From Akkermansiaceae bacterium UBA1315 (GTDB lineage Bacteria > Verrucomicrobiota > Verrucomicrobiia > Verrucomicrobiales > Akkermansiaceae), in contig DBTN01000028.1 of the NCBI GenBank assembly GCA_002307065.1, positions 18,779-41,758 of the forward strand: DNA of 22,980 nucleotides. Reading direction: 5' to 3'. The notes beneath the pieces were generated by a model that did no database searches, was not told the origin of the DNA, and was given only the letters and a program-made list of their open reading frames with translations. The stretch's first letter is position 1. Each line of letters begins with the position of its first letter. A program made the position numbers and the translations under genes. Below are positions 15,631-22,755 of the stretch, piece after piece.

Positions 15631-17328
15631 TTAGTTTTTGCGCGGTGCACGAGGAATCGGATTTCCGGAAGAATCTTTTCCAAAAAGAAGTGAGCTGGGT
15701 TTTTCCTCAATCGTCGTCGTTAAGGATTTGATCGAGCGCAATGATCCGCGGAGCTCGTCCAGCGTTCTCAAAAGATCCCCTTGAATCGCACCGTCCGGCC
15801 CGACGCTGGAGATCGAACTTTTCAGTTCATCCAAGGTCAGGCGCAACTCTTTCGGTAAATTGCGGAATTCCGGGTCATCCAGCATCACCCGCGCCGAGGC
15901 CGCCGTCGCTTCGATTTCATCCAAAGTCGCACGAGCTTCGGCGATGGTCGTCGCGGATTCCTCCGCAGCACTGCCGATTTTTTGCAACGTCTCATCCAGA
16001 GGAAGCGCCTGGAGTTTATCCAAAATCGCCGTGACCTTTGCCTCCAGTTGCGCCAGGCCGGATGAAACCGTCGGTAAGGTTCGCAACTCCCCAGTGAGCA
16101 CGATCTCCGCAGGCAGGGCATCCGGATAATAATCCAGATCCACAAACAGCGAACCGGTCAACAAACTCCCGGTTTTCAGCGCGGCACGTAACCCGCGCCC
16201 AACCGCATCCGCCATGAACGGCGAATTCACATCCGCCATTTTTTCCGCCGTTTGCGCACGCAGCAACGAAGGGTCGATCTCGATCAAAACCGGTATCCGA
16301 CGCTCGGCGCTGCCTTCCGTGTAATCGAAAGAAATATCCGCCACTCGCCCGATCGGAATGCCGCGGAATTCAACCGGAGCCCCATCGCTCAAACCGCGAA
16401 CCGATTGGTCAAACAACAGCAAAAACTTCAAGGTCGGAGCAAAAGTCGATTTCACCGCCGCATCCTTGTCCGGATAAAGTGTGAACGTCATCCCATCCCG
16501 AATCGCCTCGCCCGCCGGAAAATCCTTTGGCACACCAAATTCGGCCCCGCCGGAAACCATCGCTTGAAAGGACGGCGTCCGAACTTTAAACCCATCCGTT
16601 CCCGCACTGATATCGATCCCGCTGGTGTTCCAAAACCGGGTGTTGGTCGTGACAAGAGCAGCATATTGTTCCTGGATGAAAGCCTCGTAGGTGACCCGAT
16701 CGCCTTCAGGTTGCAAGGTCCGGCTCTCGATCCGCCCCACCTCATAACCTCGAAAATAAATCGGCGAACCGGGCATCAACGATCCCGCCTCTTCCGCTGA
16801 GAGCACCAACCGTCGACCCGGAATGCTGCGGCTGGTCGCCGGAGGGGTTTCCAATCCTTGGTATCTCTCCTCGCGAGCGGTTGGTCCCGAACCGGGATCA
16901 AGCTCAAGGTAGGCACCGGTCAACAAGGTGCCCAATCCGGAAATATCCGTGGTCGAAACGCGAGGCCGTACGACCCAAAATCGCGTTCCTTTTCTCAGCA
17001 AATCCGCCGATTTCGGATCGATCCGGACAAACACGATCACCGAGTGGAGATCATCCGCCAGTTGCACTTCCTCCACCATTCCAACCCGGACGGAGCGGCA
17101 GCGCACCTCGGTTTTTCCCTGCGCGATCCCATCCGCCGTGTCGAACTGGATCTGCACCACCGGGCCTTGCGAATTAATATTTTGATACACCAGCCAACCG
17201 CCAATCAATAGGGCGAGAATGGGAATCACCCACACCATATTCCACCGCTGGGCGGCACGAAATTCTGGTACGGCGGCATCCACGTCGGATTCAGCATCCG
17301 GTGAAGTTTCGGGTTTCGGTTCAATCAC
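15631..17328 (-). CDS. pqiB: PqiB-like MCE-domain lipid transport protein
   Basis: PqiB forms stacked hexameric MCE rings with a coiled-coil needle that bridges the periplasm and carries lipids between membranes. Here a short cytoplasmic lead is followed by a membrane helix (about 30-50, WVIPILALLIGGWLVY). Three MCE domains follow, recognised by VRCRSVRVGMVEEV, then GSPIYFRGYEVGRIES, then GAPVEFRGIPIGRVADI. A long helical C-terminus (about 415-545, with repeated LDEIEAT, LTLDELKSS, LLRTLDELRGS) should form the needle. Length is 565 residues against 546 in E. coli. The GTG at 17328-17326 overlaps the preceding PqiA stop codon (GTGA), typical of translational coupling, so it is preferred over TTG 17373. 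Confidence 0.92.
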   Translation of the reverse strand: MIEPKPETSPDAESDVDAAVPEFRAAQRWNMVWVIPILALLIGGWLVYQNINSQGPVVQIQFDTADGIAQGKTEVRCRSVRVGMVEEVQLADDLHSVIVFVRIDPKSADLLRKGTRFWVVRPRVSTTDISGLGTLLTGAYLELDPGSGPTAREERYQGLETPPATSRSIPGRRLVLSAEEAGSLMPGSPIYFRGYEVGRIESRTLQPEGDRVTYEAFIQEQYAALVTTNTRFWNTSGIDISAGTDGFKVRTPSFQAMVSGGAEFGVPKDFPAGEAIRDGMTFTLYPDKDAAVKSTFAPTLKFLLLFDQSVRGLSDGAPVEFRGIPIGRVADISFDYTEGSAERRIPVLIEIDPSLLRAQTAEKMADVNSPFMADAVGRGLRAALKTGSLLTGSLFVDLDYYPDALPAEIVLTGELRTLPTVSSGLAQLEAKVTAILDKLQALPLDETLQKIGSAAEESATTIAEARATLDEIEATAASARVMLDDPEFRNLPKELRLTLDELKSSISSVGPDGAIQGDLLRTLDELRGSLRSIKSLTTTIEEKPSSLLFGKDSSGNPIPRAPRKN

Positions 17329-17966
17329 GGTTTGATAGTCGGCGGGGTTTCTAAAATTTCCAGTCGATCCCAAAGCAAACGAGGATCAAAACTCATCGCT
17401 GCGAACATGGTAAGCACCACCACTCCACAAAATGCAAGCGCACCCGGTCCCGGAGTAATCGTCATAAATGCGCCTAACTGCACCAAAGCCACCAGAATCC
17501 CTACGACAAAAACGTCTACCATCGACCAACGACCCATCAATTCGGTGAAAAAATACACCTTTCCCAGAATCGCCGGTGACGGGTGAACCTTACCGCTGGC
17601 CGCCGCGCACAACCACACGAGCGCCACGATTTTCACCAGCGGAATCAAGATCGAAGCGGTGAAAATCACGATCGCGATCGGATAGGCACCGGTTTTCCAA
17701 AACTCGACCATGCCCTCCAAAATCGTGCTGGCCGTAGTGCCGCCGATTTCGGAAACGACCATGATCGGCAAAAGATTCGCAGGAATATAAAGCAACGTCG
17801 CGGCGATGAGCAGCGCGGCGGTTTTCTGAATGCTGCCCGGTTTGCGCAAATGCAGCTCCGTTCCACACCGCGGACATTTCCCGAGAGAAACCGGCGACAC
17901 TTTGCCGCAGGTATGGCAGCCCGCCATGCCTTTGGAAATCCCTCGTGGAGGCAAAGGCCGGCTCAT
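17325..17966 (-). CDS. pqiA: PqiA-like membrane protein, second half (separate gene)
   Basis: This is a 213-residue protein with one PqiA domain. A zinc-ribbon CHTCGK...CPRCGTEL (about 17-38) is followed by four hydrophobic segments: LLIAATLLYIPANLLPIMVV, YPIAIVIFTASILIPLVKIVALVWL, SMVDVFVVGILVALVQLGAF and LAFCGVVVLTMFAAMSF, ending in the family RLLWDRLE. It matches the C-terminal half of single-chain PqiA. PqiA is the inner-membrane partner of the PqiB tunnel. The ATG at 17966-17964 overlaps the preceding gene's TGA as ATGA, so the two halves should be made together. The following pqiB overlaps its stop as GTGA. Confidence 0.88.
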   Translation of the reverse strand: MSRPLPPRGISKGMAGCHTCGKVSPVSLGKCPRCGTELHLRKPGSIQKTAALLIAATLLYIPANLLPIMVVSEIGGTTASTILEGMVEFWKTGAYPIAIVIFTASILIPLVKIVALVWLCAAASGKVHPSPAILGKVYFFTELMGRWSMVDVFVVGILVALVQLGAFMTITPGPGALAFCGVVVLTMFAAMSFDPRLLWDRLEILETPPTIKP

Positions 17967-18625
17967 GACTTCGCCACCTCCAGCCGATCCCACAATTCAT
18001 GCCGATCGATCGCCGCCACCGCCGCCGCCATGCAAACCATCAGCAGCGCAAACGCCCAAAAGCCCACGCCGAAATGCAGCTCCGCCATTTTCCCAAGTTT
18101 CATCAAACTCACTAGCACGCCGAGCAAGAATACCTCGATCATATTCCACGGTTCGGTCAAACTCATCCAGCGCGCCACCGTCATCGAACCGGGTGCCGCC
18201 CGCCCGAAAAGCAACGGCCCACAAATGTAAATCAGCGCCAAGGACATCACCAGGGGGGTCACAATCGTAAATAAGGCCACGGCCCAGCCAACGATGGGGC
18301 TACCTTCGTCAATCAGCGCTCGAGCCGCGCCTGCGGGATTCAGGGTCGTACGCATGCCCCCGGTTTCCATCGTCAAAAACGGAAACGTGTGGACGACGAC
18401 CATCAACAACAAAGCCGTCAGCGAAAAAGCCGTCGCACGCACCAGCGATGCCGCCCGGTTTTGGTAAAGCACCGCTCCACAGCGGACGCAACGGGCCGCT
18501 GTCGATTCCGGCAAACTGCCCGCCTCATGCAGCGTGTCGCAAAAGTGACACACCACAAAATGCGGACCGCCCCGCGGTTTGGGCCAAGGAAGGATGGAAA
18601 GTCGACGTCTCACAATGGGCGGCAC
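17963..18625 (-). CDS. pqiA: PqiA-like membrane protein, first half (separate gene)
   Basis: This is a 220-residue protein with one PqiA domain. An N-terminal zinc-ribbon CHFCDTL...CVRCGAVL (about 26-52) is followed by four hydrophobic segments, including ATAFSLTALLLMVVVHTFPFL and IEVFLLGVLVSLMKLGKMAEL, then the end RHELWDRLE. The PqiA signatures SLTEPWNMIEVF and HELWDRLE are present. With the next gene it makes up what is one protein of about 417 residues in E. coli. The GTG at 18625 directly abuts the TGA of the upstream fumarylacetoacetate-hydrolase-family gene (TGAGTG), which argues for one polycistronic message. GTG 18613 is an alternative start. Confidence 0.87.
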   Translation of the reverse strand: MPPIVRRRLSILPWPKPRGGPHFVVCHFCDTLHEAGSLPESTAARCVRCGAVLYQNRAASLVRATAFSLTALLLMVVVHTFPFLTMETGGMRTTLNPAGAARALIDEGSPIVGWAVALFTIVTPLVMSLALIYICGPLLFGRAAPGSMTVARWMSLTEPWNMIEVFLLGVLVSLMKLGKMAELHFGVGFWAFALLMVCMAAAVAAIDRHELWDRLEVAKS

Positions 18626-19480
18626 TCAACGAAGCGCGACGACACGCTGGCCCAACTCGCCCAGTCCCTCAACTCCGCATTCCACAAAATCTCCACATTC
18701 CAGAAACCTCGGTGGCTGCATCCCCGCCGCCACCCCGCTCGGCGTACCGGTCGCGATCACATCCCCGGGCAAAAGCGTCATAAACCGGCTGATGTAGCTG
18801 ACGATCTGCCGCACCGAAAACATCATGTCGCCCGTCCAACTGTTTTGCCGGATTTCCGAATTCACTTTCGACCACAGTCGCAACCCCTGCGGATCCGCCA
18901 CTTCATCCGCCGTCACCAACCATGGCCCCATCGGAGCGAAACTGTCCGCGCTTTTTCCTTTCATCCACTGCCCACCCATTTCCTTCTGAAATGCCCGCTC
19001 GGAATAGTCACAAAACGTCGAATAACCGGCTACGAAATCTAACGCATCGATTTCCTCCACATACGAGGCGGTCTGCCCGATCAACACCGCAAGCTCAACT
19101 TCGTAGTCCAATTTCGTCGAACCTCTCGGAAGGATCACATCGTCGTACGGCCCGCTCCAGGCAGACGTCGCCTTCATGAAAAGCGTCGGCTCGGTCGGAA
19201 TTCCCTCACCCAACTCCTTCGCGTGCTCCAAGTAATTTTTACCGACACAAACGATTTTCGAAGGTCGATTGACCGGTGGACCCAGCCGGACCAGCGGATC
19301 GATTTCCACGCCGCCCGGGCACCCATCTGACACCCATTCCGCCAAAGACTCCAGACCGCCCGAGGCGAAAAACCCCTCGTCGTAATCACTGAATTCCAAA
19401 CTCGCATCCACCCGCCTGCCATTCGCCAACAAAACCCCCGGTTCTTCCCGTCCGGCATCGCCAAATCGAATCAGTTTCAT
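18626..19480 (-). CDS. Fumarylacetoacetate hydrolase (FAH) family protein
   Basis: This 284-residue enzyme belongs to the FAH superfamily (hydrolases, hydratases or decarboxylases of beta-dicarbonyl acids using Mg). Motifs are VCVGKNYLEHAKELG (about 77-91), the metal-binding LDYEVELAVLIG (about 124-135), CDYSER in place of the usual NDVSAR (Asp kept), GKSADSFAPMGPWLV, TGDMMFSVRQIVSYIS and LLPGDVIATGTPSGV. The substrate cannot be told from sequence; annotations such as ureidoglycolate lyase or 2-hydroxyhepta-2,4-diene-1,7-dioate isomerase would be guesses. ATG 19480 (MKLIRFGD) is the usual family start; the open frame upstream to 19579 lacks conservation. It is first in the operon and immediately followed by the PqiA genes, an unexpected partner for a lipid transporter. 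Confidence 0.9.
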   Translation of the reverse strand: MKLIRFGDAGREEPGVLLANGRRVDASLEFSDYDEGFFASGGLESLAEWVSDGCPGGVEIDPLVRLGPPVNRPSKIVCVGKNYLEHAKELGEGIPTEPTLFMKATSAWSGPYDDVILPRGSTKLDYEVELAVLIGQTASYVEEIDALDFVAGYSTFCDYSERAFQKEMGGQWMKGKSADSFAPMGPWLVTADEVADPQGLRLWSKVNSEIRQNSWTGDMMFSVRQIVSYISRFMTLLPGDVIATGTPSGVAAGMQPPRFLECGDFVECGVEGLGELGQRVVALR

Positions 19481-19618
19481 GCTTCGATCATTAACCCGGA
19501 AACCCCTGGAGCGAAATGGCAAAATTTCCGCATCCTCCGCCGGATTTCCCAACTCGATCTTTCCGATGGAGGATTCCAAATCCCGTTGTATCCATGAAAC
19601 CGGTCACTCCGATTTCCT

Positions 19619-20275
19619 GTGAAAAATCTCCCATCCATCCCTGAGCCCGCCGAAAACCCTGGACACCACTTGAGCGAGGCAATTCTTAAGTTTCTCGGTC
19701 GCATTCCGGAAACCCGCCAAACCGAAAGTCTCACCCCTGCGCAAACCGCCCGCGGAATCGCAAACACCGCTGCCGCGAAAGCCGCCACCGCCGCCGGAGC
19801 CTTCGCTCTGCCGCCCGGCCCGCTCGGATGGTTGACGATTTTGCCGGAACTCACGTCGGTTTGGAAAATCCAGACCCAAATGGTCGCCGACATCGCCGGA
19901 ATTTACGGAAAAACCGCCGCCCTTTCCCGCGAACAAATGGTCTTTTGTCTTTTCCGCCACGGGGCGGCGATGGCCGTGCGGGACCTCGTCGTCCGCGTCG
20001 GCGACCGCTATGTGGTCCGACGCGTCACACCGAAAGTCCTGCAAAAAATCGCTGAAAAAGTCGGCATTCACCTGACCCAGAAAGCCGTTGGCAAAGCCGT
20101 CTCCCGCTGGTTACCCATCCTCGGTGCACTCGGTGTCGGTGCCTATGCTTTTTACGACACCGCCCAAGTCGCCAAAACCGCGATCGAACTTTTCGAAAGC
20201 GAAATCGACATCGAGGACGAACCGGTTCTGGAAATTGCTAAAAGTAAGTCAGCGTATCTCCACACAGATGGATAA
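19619..20275 (+). CDS. EcsC-family protein
   Basis: This 218-residue protein resembles the EcsC family. The core AAAGAFALPPGPLGWLTILPEL followed by WKIQTQMVADIAGIYGK is typical, as are the later VLQKIAEKVGIHLTQKAVGKAVSRWLPILGALGVGAYAFYDT, with two hydrophobic helical hairpins. The family is named after a gene of the Bacillus ecs locus; its biochemical role is unknown and membrane association is likely. It starts at GTG 19619, because the nearby ATG at 19594 is in another frame. The start is divergent from the FAH-family gene (138-bp spacer). After its stop comes the hairpin-rich gene-free stretch. Confidence 0.8.
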   Translation: MKNLPSIPEPAENPGHHLSEAILKFLGRIPETRQTESLTPAQTARGIANTAAAKAATAAGAFALPPGPLGWLTILPELTSVWKIQTQMVADIAGIYGKTAALSREQMVFCLFRHGAAMAVRDLVVRVGDRYVVRRVTPKVLQKIAEKVGIHLTQKAVGKAVSRWLPILGALGVGAYAFYDTAQVAKTAIELFESEIDIEDEPVLEIAKSKSAYLHTDG

Positions 20276-20360
20276 GATTAAGGTAGATGATGAGAAACTC
20301 CGCCGCTCCCCCCGAAGAGCAAACTAAAGTTTGGACTCCACACCGGTTTACAACAAATAA

Positions 20361-20421
20361 GCGGCCCGATTGATCATCCCTAGGAAAACCCATTAACCTT
20401 GGGGCATCTCAATCGGACCGC
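20361..20421 (+). repeat. Structured hairpin element, copy 1
   Basis: The arms GCGGCCCGATTGA (20361-20373) and TCAATCGGACCGC (20409-20421) pair over 13 positions with one mismatch. An inner CCC-AGG/CCT-GGG helix with one mismatch follows, leaving a 12-base loop AAAACCCATTAA. The central 19 bases (20382-20400, AGGAAAACCCATTAACCTT) are identical in copy 2. No run of T follows on either strand, so it is not an ordinary terminator. Orientation is arbitrary. It could be a small structured RNA, a REP-like DNA hairpin or a protein-binding site. Confidence 0.8.
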
Positions 20422-20540
20422 CTACGTCCGTCTTTCGACGAGAATGATATGATATGAGCAACCGTCGCGCCAATTTTTCTCGAAGCAATGATCGGTATCA
20501 TGAGACCGGAGTTTCGATAGATAACTGGCTTTCGAACCAA

Positions 20541-20602
20541 GCGGTCCGGCGGAACGATCCCCAGGAAAACCCATTAACCTTTGGAACCTCTCAGCCGGGC
20601 CG
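20541..20602 (+). repeat. Structured hairpin element, copy 2
   Basis: This copy lies in the same orientation as the first, 180 bases further on. The arms 20542-20553 and 20591-20602 pair with one G-T wobble and one mismatch. The 19-base core recurs at 20563-20581. Relative to copy 1, the A-T and T-A pairs at 20369/20413 and 20370/20412 become G-C and C-G (20549/20595, 20550/20594). One extra base sits on each side of the core. It lies just past the metallopeptidase stop codon on the minus strand, so it would be in that gene's 3' untranslated region. Confidence 0.8.
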
Positions 20603-20605
20603 ACT

Positions 20606-21736
20606 TTAGTTTGCCACGACAGGAGAAGATATAGCATTCACCGTGCCAACCGGGGAATTTGGCTTTTCAATTTTTTTTGCCGCATCGCTCACCCAATGGT
20701 GAATGAAGGCAAGTTTTTCGGTGATCGCATCCGAGAGAATAAACGGATAAGGATCCGCCATCCCCATGCTGCGGTTCAGACTGTTGATCACAAATCTGAG
20801 GGCATGCCAATGTTCCCGGATGCTTGGGAAATCGAGTTCATACGGATTGGCGATCGCGCGTTGCTCCTTTCGCCCGTGGATTTCCAACCCGCCGGCCGCC
20901 GCCGTTTCCAGCGTATCCATGATGTGCAAATAGTGAGCCCACGTTTCCGCCCAATCTTCCCACGGATGCGCTGCCGCGTACGGAGTCACGTACGTCGCCC
21001 CCCAGCTCGGCGGAGGCCCCATTTGATAGTGCTTCTGCAATGCGGTTTGATAATCGATCCGCTCATCGCCGAACATCTTTCGAACCGCATCAATATTCGG
21101 GTGGAACCGGACCAAAAGATTCCAGTAATAATGCCCGCACTCGTGGCGAAAGTGACCGAGCAAGGTGCGGTAAACCTCACGCATGTTCAGCCGCATCGAC
21201 TCACGAACCGCATCGTCCGCCTCTGCCAAATTAATCGTGATCACCCCGTCGGCGTGACCGGTGAGGACTCGATCTCCTTCCGCGAACTGCGGCGCGGGAT
21301 CGGCCAAAAACTGAAACGCCATCCCTCGCTGCGGATCCGCGGTTTTTGGAATCACGGTCAGCTTGAGCTTCAGCAAACTGTAAATGAGCCGTCGTTTGGC
21401 CGCCTCCATCTTGACCCACATCTCGCGGTTGTTTCCGCCACTCAGATCCGGGATTGTTTGGTTCAGTCGGCAGGCTTTGCAAAATGCGTCTGGCTCCTCA
21501 ATCGGGATCATCCAGTTACACGCATTCTCAACAGCGTAATTGGCGCATTTGCGGTAAAGCCGGCGGTTGGGTGCCGATGCCACGCCCACCCATGAACCCG
21601 CCGCGTTCGGCTGCGCTTCGATCACTGACATCGTCAGCAAATCCGGGAGAAATCCCAGCGCGCTGTTACATGAAAGACAAACCGTATTTTCAAAAAACAG
21701 GCGCTCGTCGCACTTCTGACAAAAAAACGTATTCAT
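20606..21736 (-). CDS. Zinc-ribbon, putative zinc-binding metallopeptidase (Peptidase_Mx type)
   Basis: This 376-residue protein starts with a zinc ribbon (Cys 6, 9, 20, 23: FCQKCDERLFF and CLSCNSALGF) and has a second Cys set (about 64, 73, 86, 89). The catalytic HExxH is HECGH at about 198-202 in LGHFRHECGHYYW. A downstream acidic motif HPWEDWAETWAHYLHIMD (about 258-275) probably supplies the third zinc ligand. This matches the family annotated as zinc-ribbon plus putative zinc-binding metallopeptidase. There is no signal peptide, so it is probably cytoplasmic. The substrate is unknown. Its stop codon lies inside the right 12-bp inverted repeat, with the second hairpin element directly downstream. 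Confidence 0.85.
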   Translation of the reverse strand: MNTFFCQKCDERLFFENTVCLSCNSALGFLPDLLTMSVIEAQPNAAGSWVGVASAPNRRLYRKCANYAVENACNWMIPIEEPDAFCKACRLNQTIPDLSGGNNREMWVKMEAAKRRLIYSLLKLKLTVIPKTADPQRGMAFQFLADPAPQFAEGDRVLTGHADGVITINLAEADDAVRESMRLNMREVYRTLLGHFRHECGHYYWNLLVRFHPNIDAVRKMFGDERIDYQTALQKHYQMGPPPSWGATYVTPYAAAHPWEDWAETWAHYLHIMDTLETAAAGGLEIHGRKEQRAIANPYELDFPSIREHWHALRFVINSLNRSMGMADPYPFILSDAITEKLAFIHHWVSDAAKKIEKPNSPVGTVNAISSPVVAN

Positions 21737-21768
21737 CTTAGTTCGGCACCGCTCGACAAGCTATCGCA

Positions 21769-21789
21769 AGCGTTGAAACGCATCAACGC
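21769..21789 (-). terminator. Possible stem-loop after the small membrane protein gene
   Basis: GCGTTGA (21769-21775) pairs perfectly with TCAACGC (21783-21789) around a seven-base loop. It lies 30 bases past the stop of the 83-residue membrane protein and upstream of the metallopeptidase start. No T-run follows on the minus strand, so it may be a Rho-assisted end, an attenuator or chance. Confidence 0.3.
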
Positions 21790-21818
21790 CGCAGAACGAA
21801 TTCCTTGATTCAGCAAGA

Positions 21819-22070
21819 TCAGAAGAACCACTGGATGGCTTTGACCACTGCGGCAATGATCCCGATCAATCCGGCGAAGATTCCAAATAGGCTGACAATG
21901 CCTCCGCGCACACTGGGTGACAGCGACAGCAGGAAACCGATCAAACCGAAAACGATCGCAATCACGGCAAGCAACAGACCGCCGGTTGCTCCCACACGGA
22001 AACTGAAGATCGCAGCGATCACCGAAATGATCGAAGGAATGCTGAACGAAACTTTATTTTGCGTGCTCAT
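21819..22070 (-). CDS. Small three-helix membrane protein, unknown function
   Basis: This 83-residue, almost wholly hydrophobic protein starts MSTQNKVSFSIPSIISVI. There are three likely membrane segments: SIISVIAAIFSF, ATGGLLLAVIAIVFGLIGFLLSL, and GIVSLFGIFAGLIGIIAAVVKAI, ending AIQWFF. I recognise no family beyond a general resemblance to short DUF4190-like or phage-shock-like membrane proteins, which I do not claim. ATG 22070 is preferred over the open frame upstream to 22142, which adds unlikely residues. It lies between the DUF2721 gene and the metallopeptidase gene on the same strand. Confidence 0.7.
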   Translation of the reverse strand: MSTQNKVSFSIPSIISVIAAIFSFRVGATGGLLLAVIAIVFGLIGFLLSLSPSVRGGIVSLFGIFAGLIGIIAAVVKAIQWFF

Positions 22071-22190
22071 GGTCTTTAAAAAAATCCCCCGAGCGGTCCC
22101 TTTATGGAAACCGGGCGGGTGAACGGATAACCTAACGCCCATGAACCCCCTCCGGTCAAGGCAGACCGTAGAAACGCGGAGCGGAAATTC

Positions 22191-22598
22191 TCAAACCGGT
22201 CCGTTGTTTTCCTTTTCGACCACACTCAGCAAAATCCCCAGCGCACCTCCTGAGATCCACACTTCGTAAACCAACGCCAGCAGCGACAGCGCCATCATGA
22301 TCAGCGCCACCACGAAGGAAATCATCGCCACCATTTGCTGCCCCGCACTCACGCTCAGCATCGAGATCACACAAAGCAAAAGACTCAGCGCGCCCAAAAG
22401 CTGCATCGAGCGGATCAAAACCAGCCGCCGCTTCAAATTCTCAATCTGCGCCCGCAACGTATGATCCCTGCGTTCTAACCAATCGCTATGCAACTTCCGG
22501 ATCAGCGCCGCCAAATGCAGAAACCGATTGGTATAGGAGAGAAACAGCAGACTGATGGCCGGAAACAAAAGTGCGGGAGTGGAAACTTCGAGGATCAC
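22191..22598 (-). CDS. DUF2721 family membrane protein
   Basis: This 135-residue protein has the DUF2721 signature at its start: STPALLFPAISLLFLSYTNRFLHLAALIRKLH. It has an N-terminal membrane segment (about 7-24), a basic amphipathic stretch HSDWLERRDHTLRAQIENLKRRLVLIR, and two further helices (about 66-85 and 90-115, including FVVALIMMALSLLALVYEVWISGGAL). Its function is unknown; it is probably an inner-membrane protein. The start is GTG 22598. It is divergent from the glycine-zipper lipoprotein gene across a 157-bp spacer in which I see no specific promoter. Confidence 0.85.
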   Translation of the reverse strand: MILEVSTPALLFPAISLLFLSYTNRFLHLAALIRKLHSDWLERRDHTLRAQIENLKRRLVLIRSMQLLGALSLLLCVISMLSVSAGQQMVAMISFVVALIMMALSLLALVYEVWISGGALGILLSVVEKENNGPV

Positions 22599-22755
22599 GC
22601 GACAGTCTCGCAGACAATCCGGAAAAATGAAGCGTCAACCAGTCTGAATAAATAAATTCCCGTTTGCGTCACACTCACTGCTGGCCGATCAGAAAACAGC
22701 TTAAACAAGCCAGATTGAAACTCCCATCTACACCGACAAACCCGAATCTACGACT

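Larger units (their letters stand above)
20319..20614. repeat. 296-bp block bounded by a 12-bp perfect inverted repeat
   Basis: The stretch 20276-20605 has no credible gene. GCAAACTAAAGT at 20319-20330 recurs inverted as ACTTTAGTTTGC at 20603-20614. The right copy covers the last codons and TAA stop of the metallopeptidase gene; in both copies the word reads Ala-Asn-stop in one frame. The left copy also forms its own small hairpin, CAAACT/AGTTTG with two loop bases (20320-20333). Inside the block lie two copies of a 61-nt hairpin; the second abuts the right repeat. No target-site duplication is visible, so a mobile origin (MITE-like) is only one possibility. Confidence 0.6.

Noticed and set aside
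20361..20602. The paired elements as a CRISPR array or integron attC sites
   Set aside because: There are only two copies, 180 bases apart, with no regular spacers and no cas genes. The attC core RYYYAAC/GTTRRRY pairing and an integrase are absent.
20361..20602. The paired elements as a known riboswitch
   Set aside because: They lie at gene 3' ends, not in leaders, and the loop matches no riboswitch core I could name.
20422..20637. A 71-codon minus-strand open frame across the gene-free stretch
   Set aside because: It overlaps the end of the metallopeptidase gene and hairpin copy 2, has no conserved features, and its sequence is set by the hairpin.
22153..22168. Hairpin CGGTC/GACCG after the DUF2721 gene
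   Set aside because: It has only five base pairs with a six-base loop and no T-run, so it is not distinguishable from chance.
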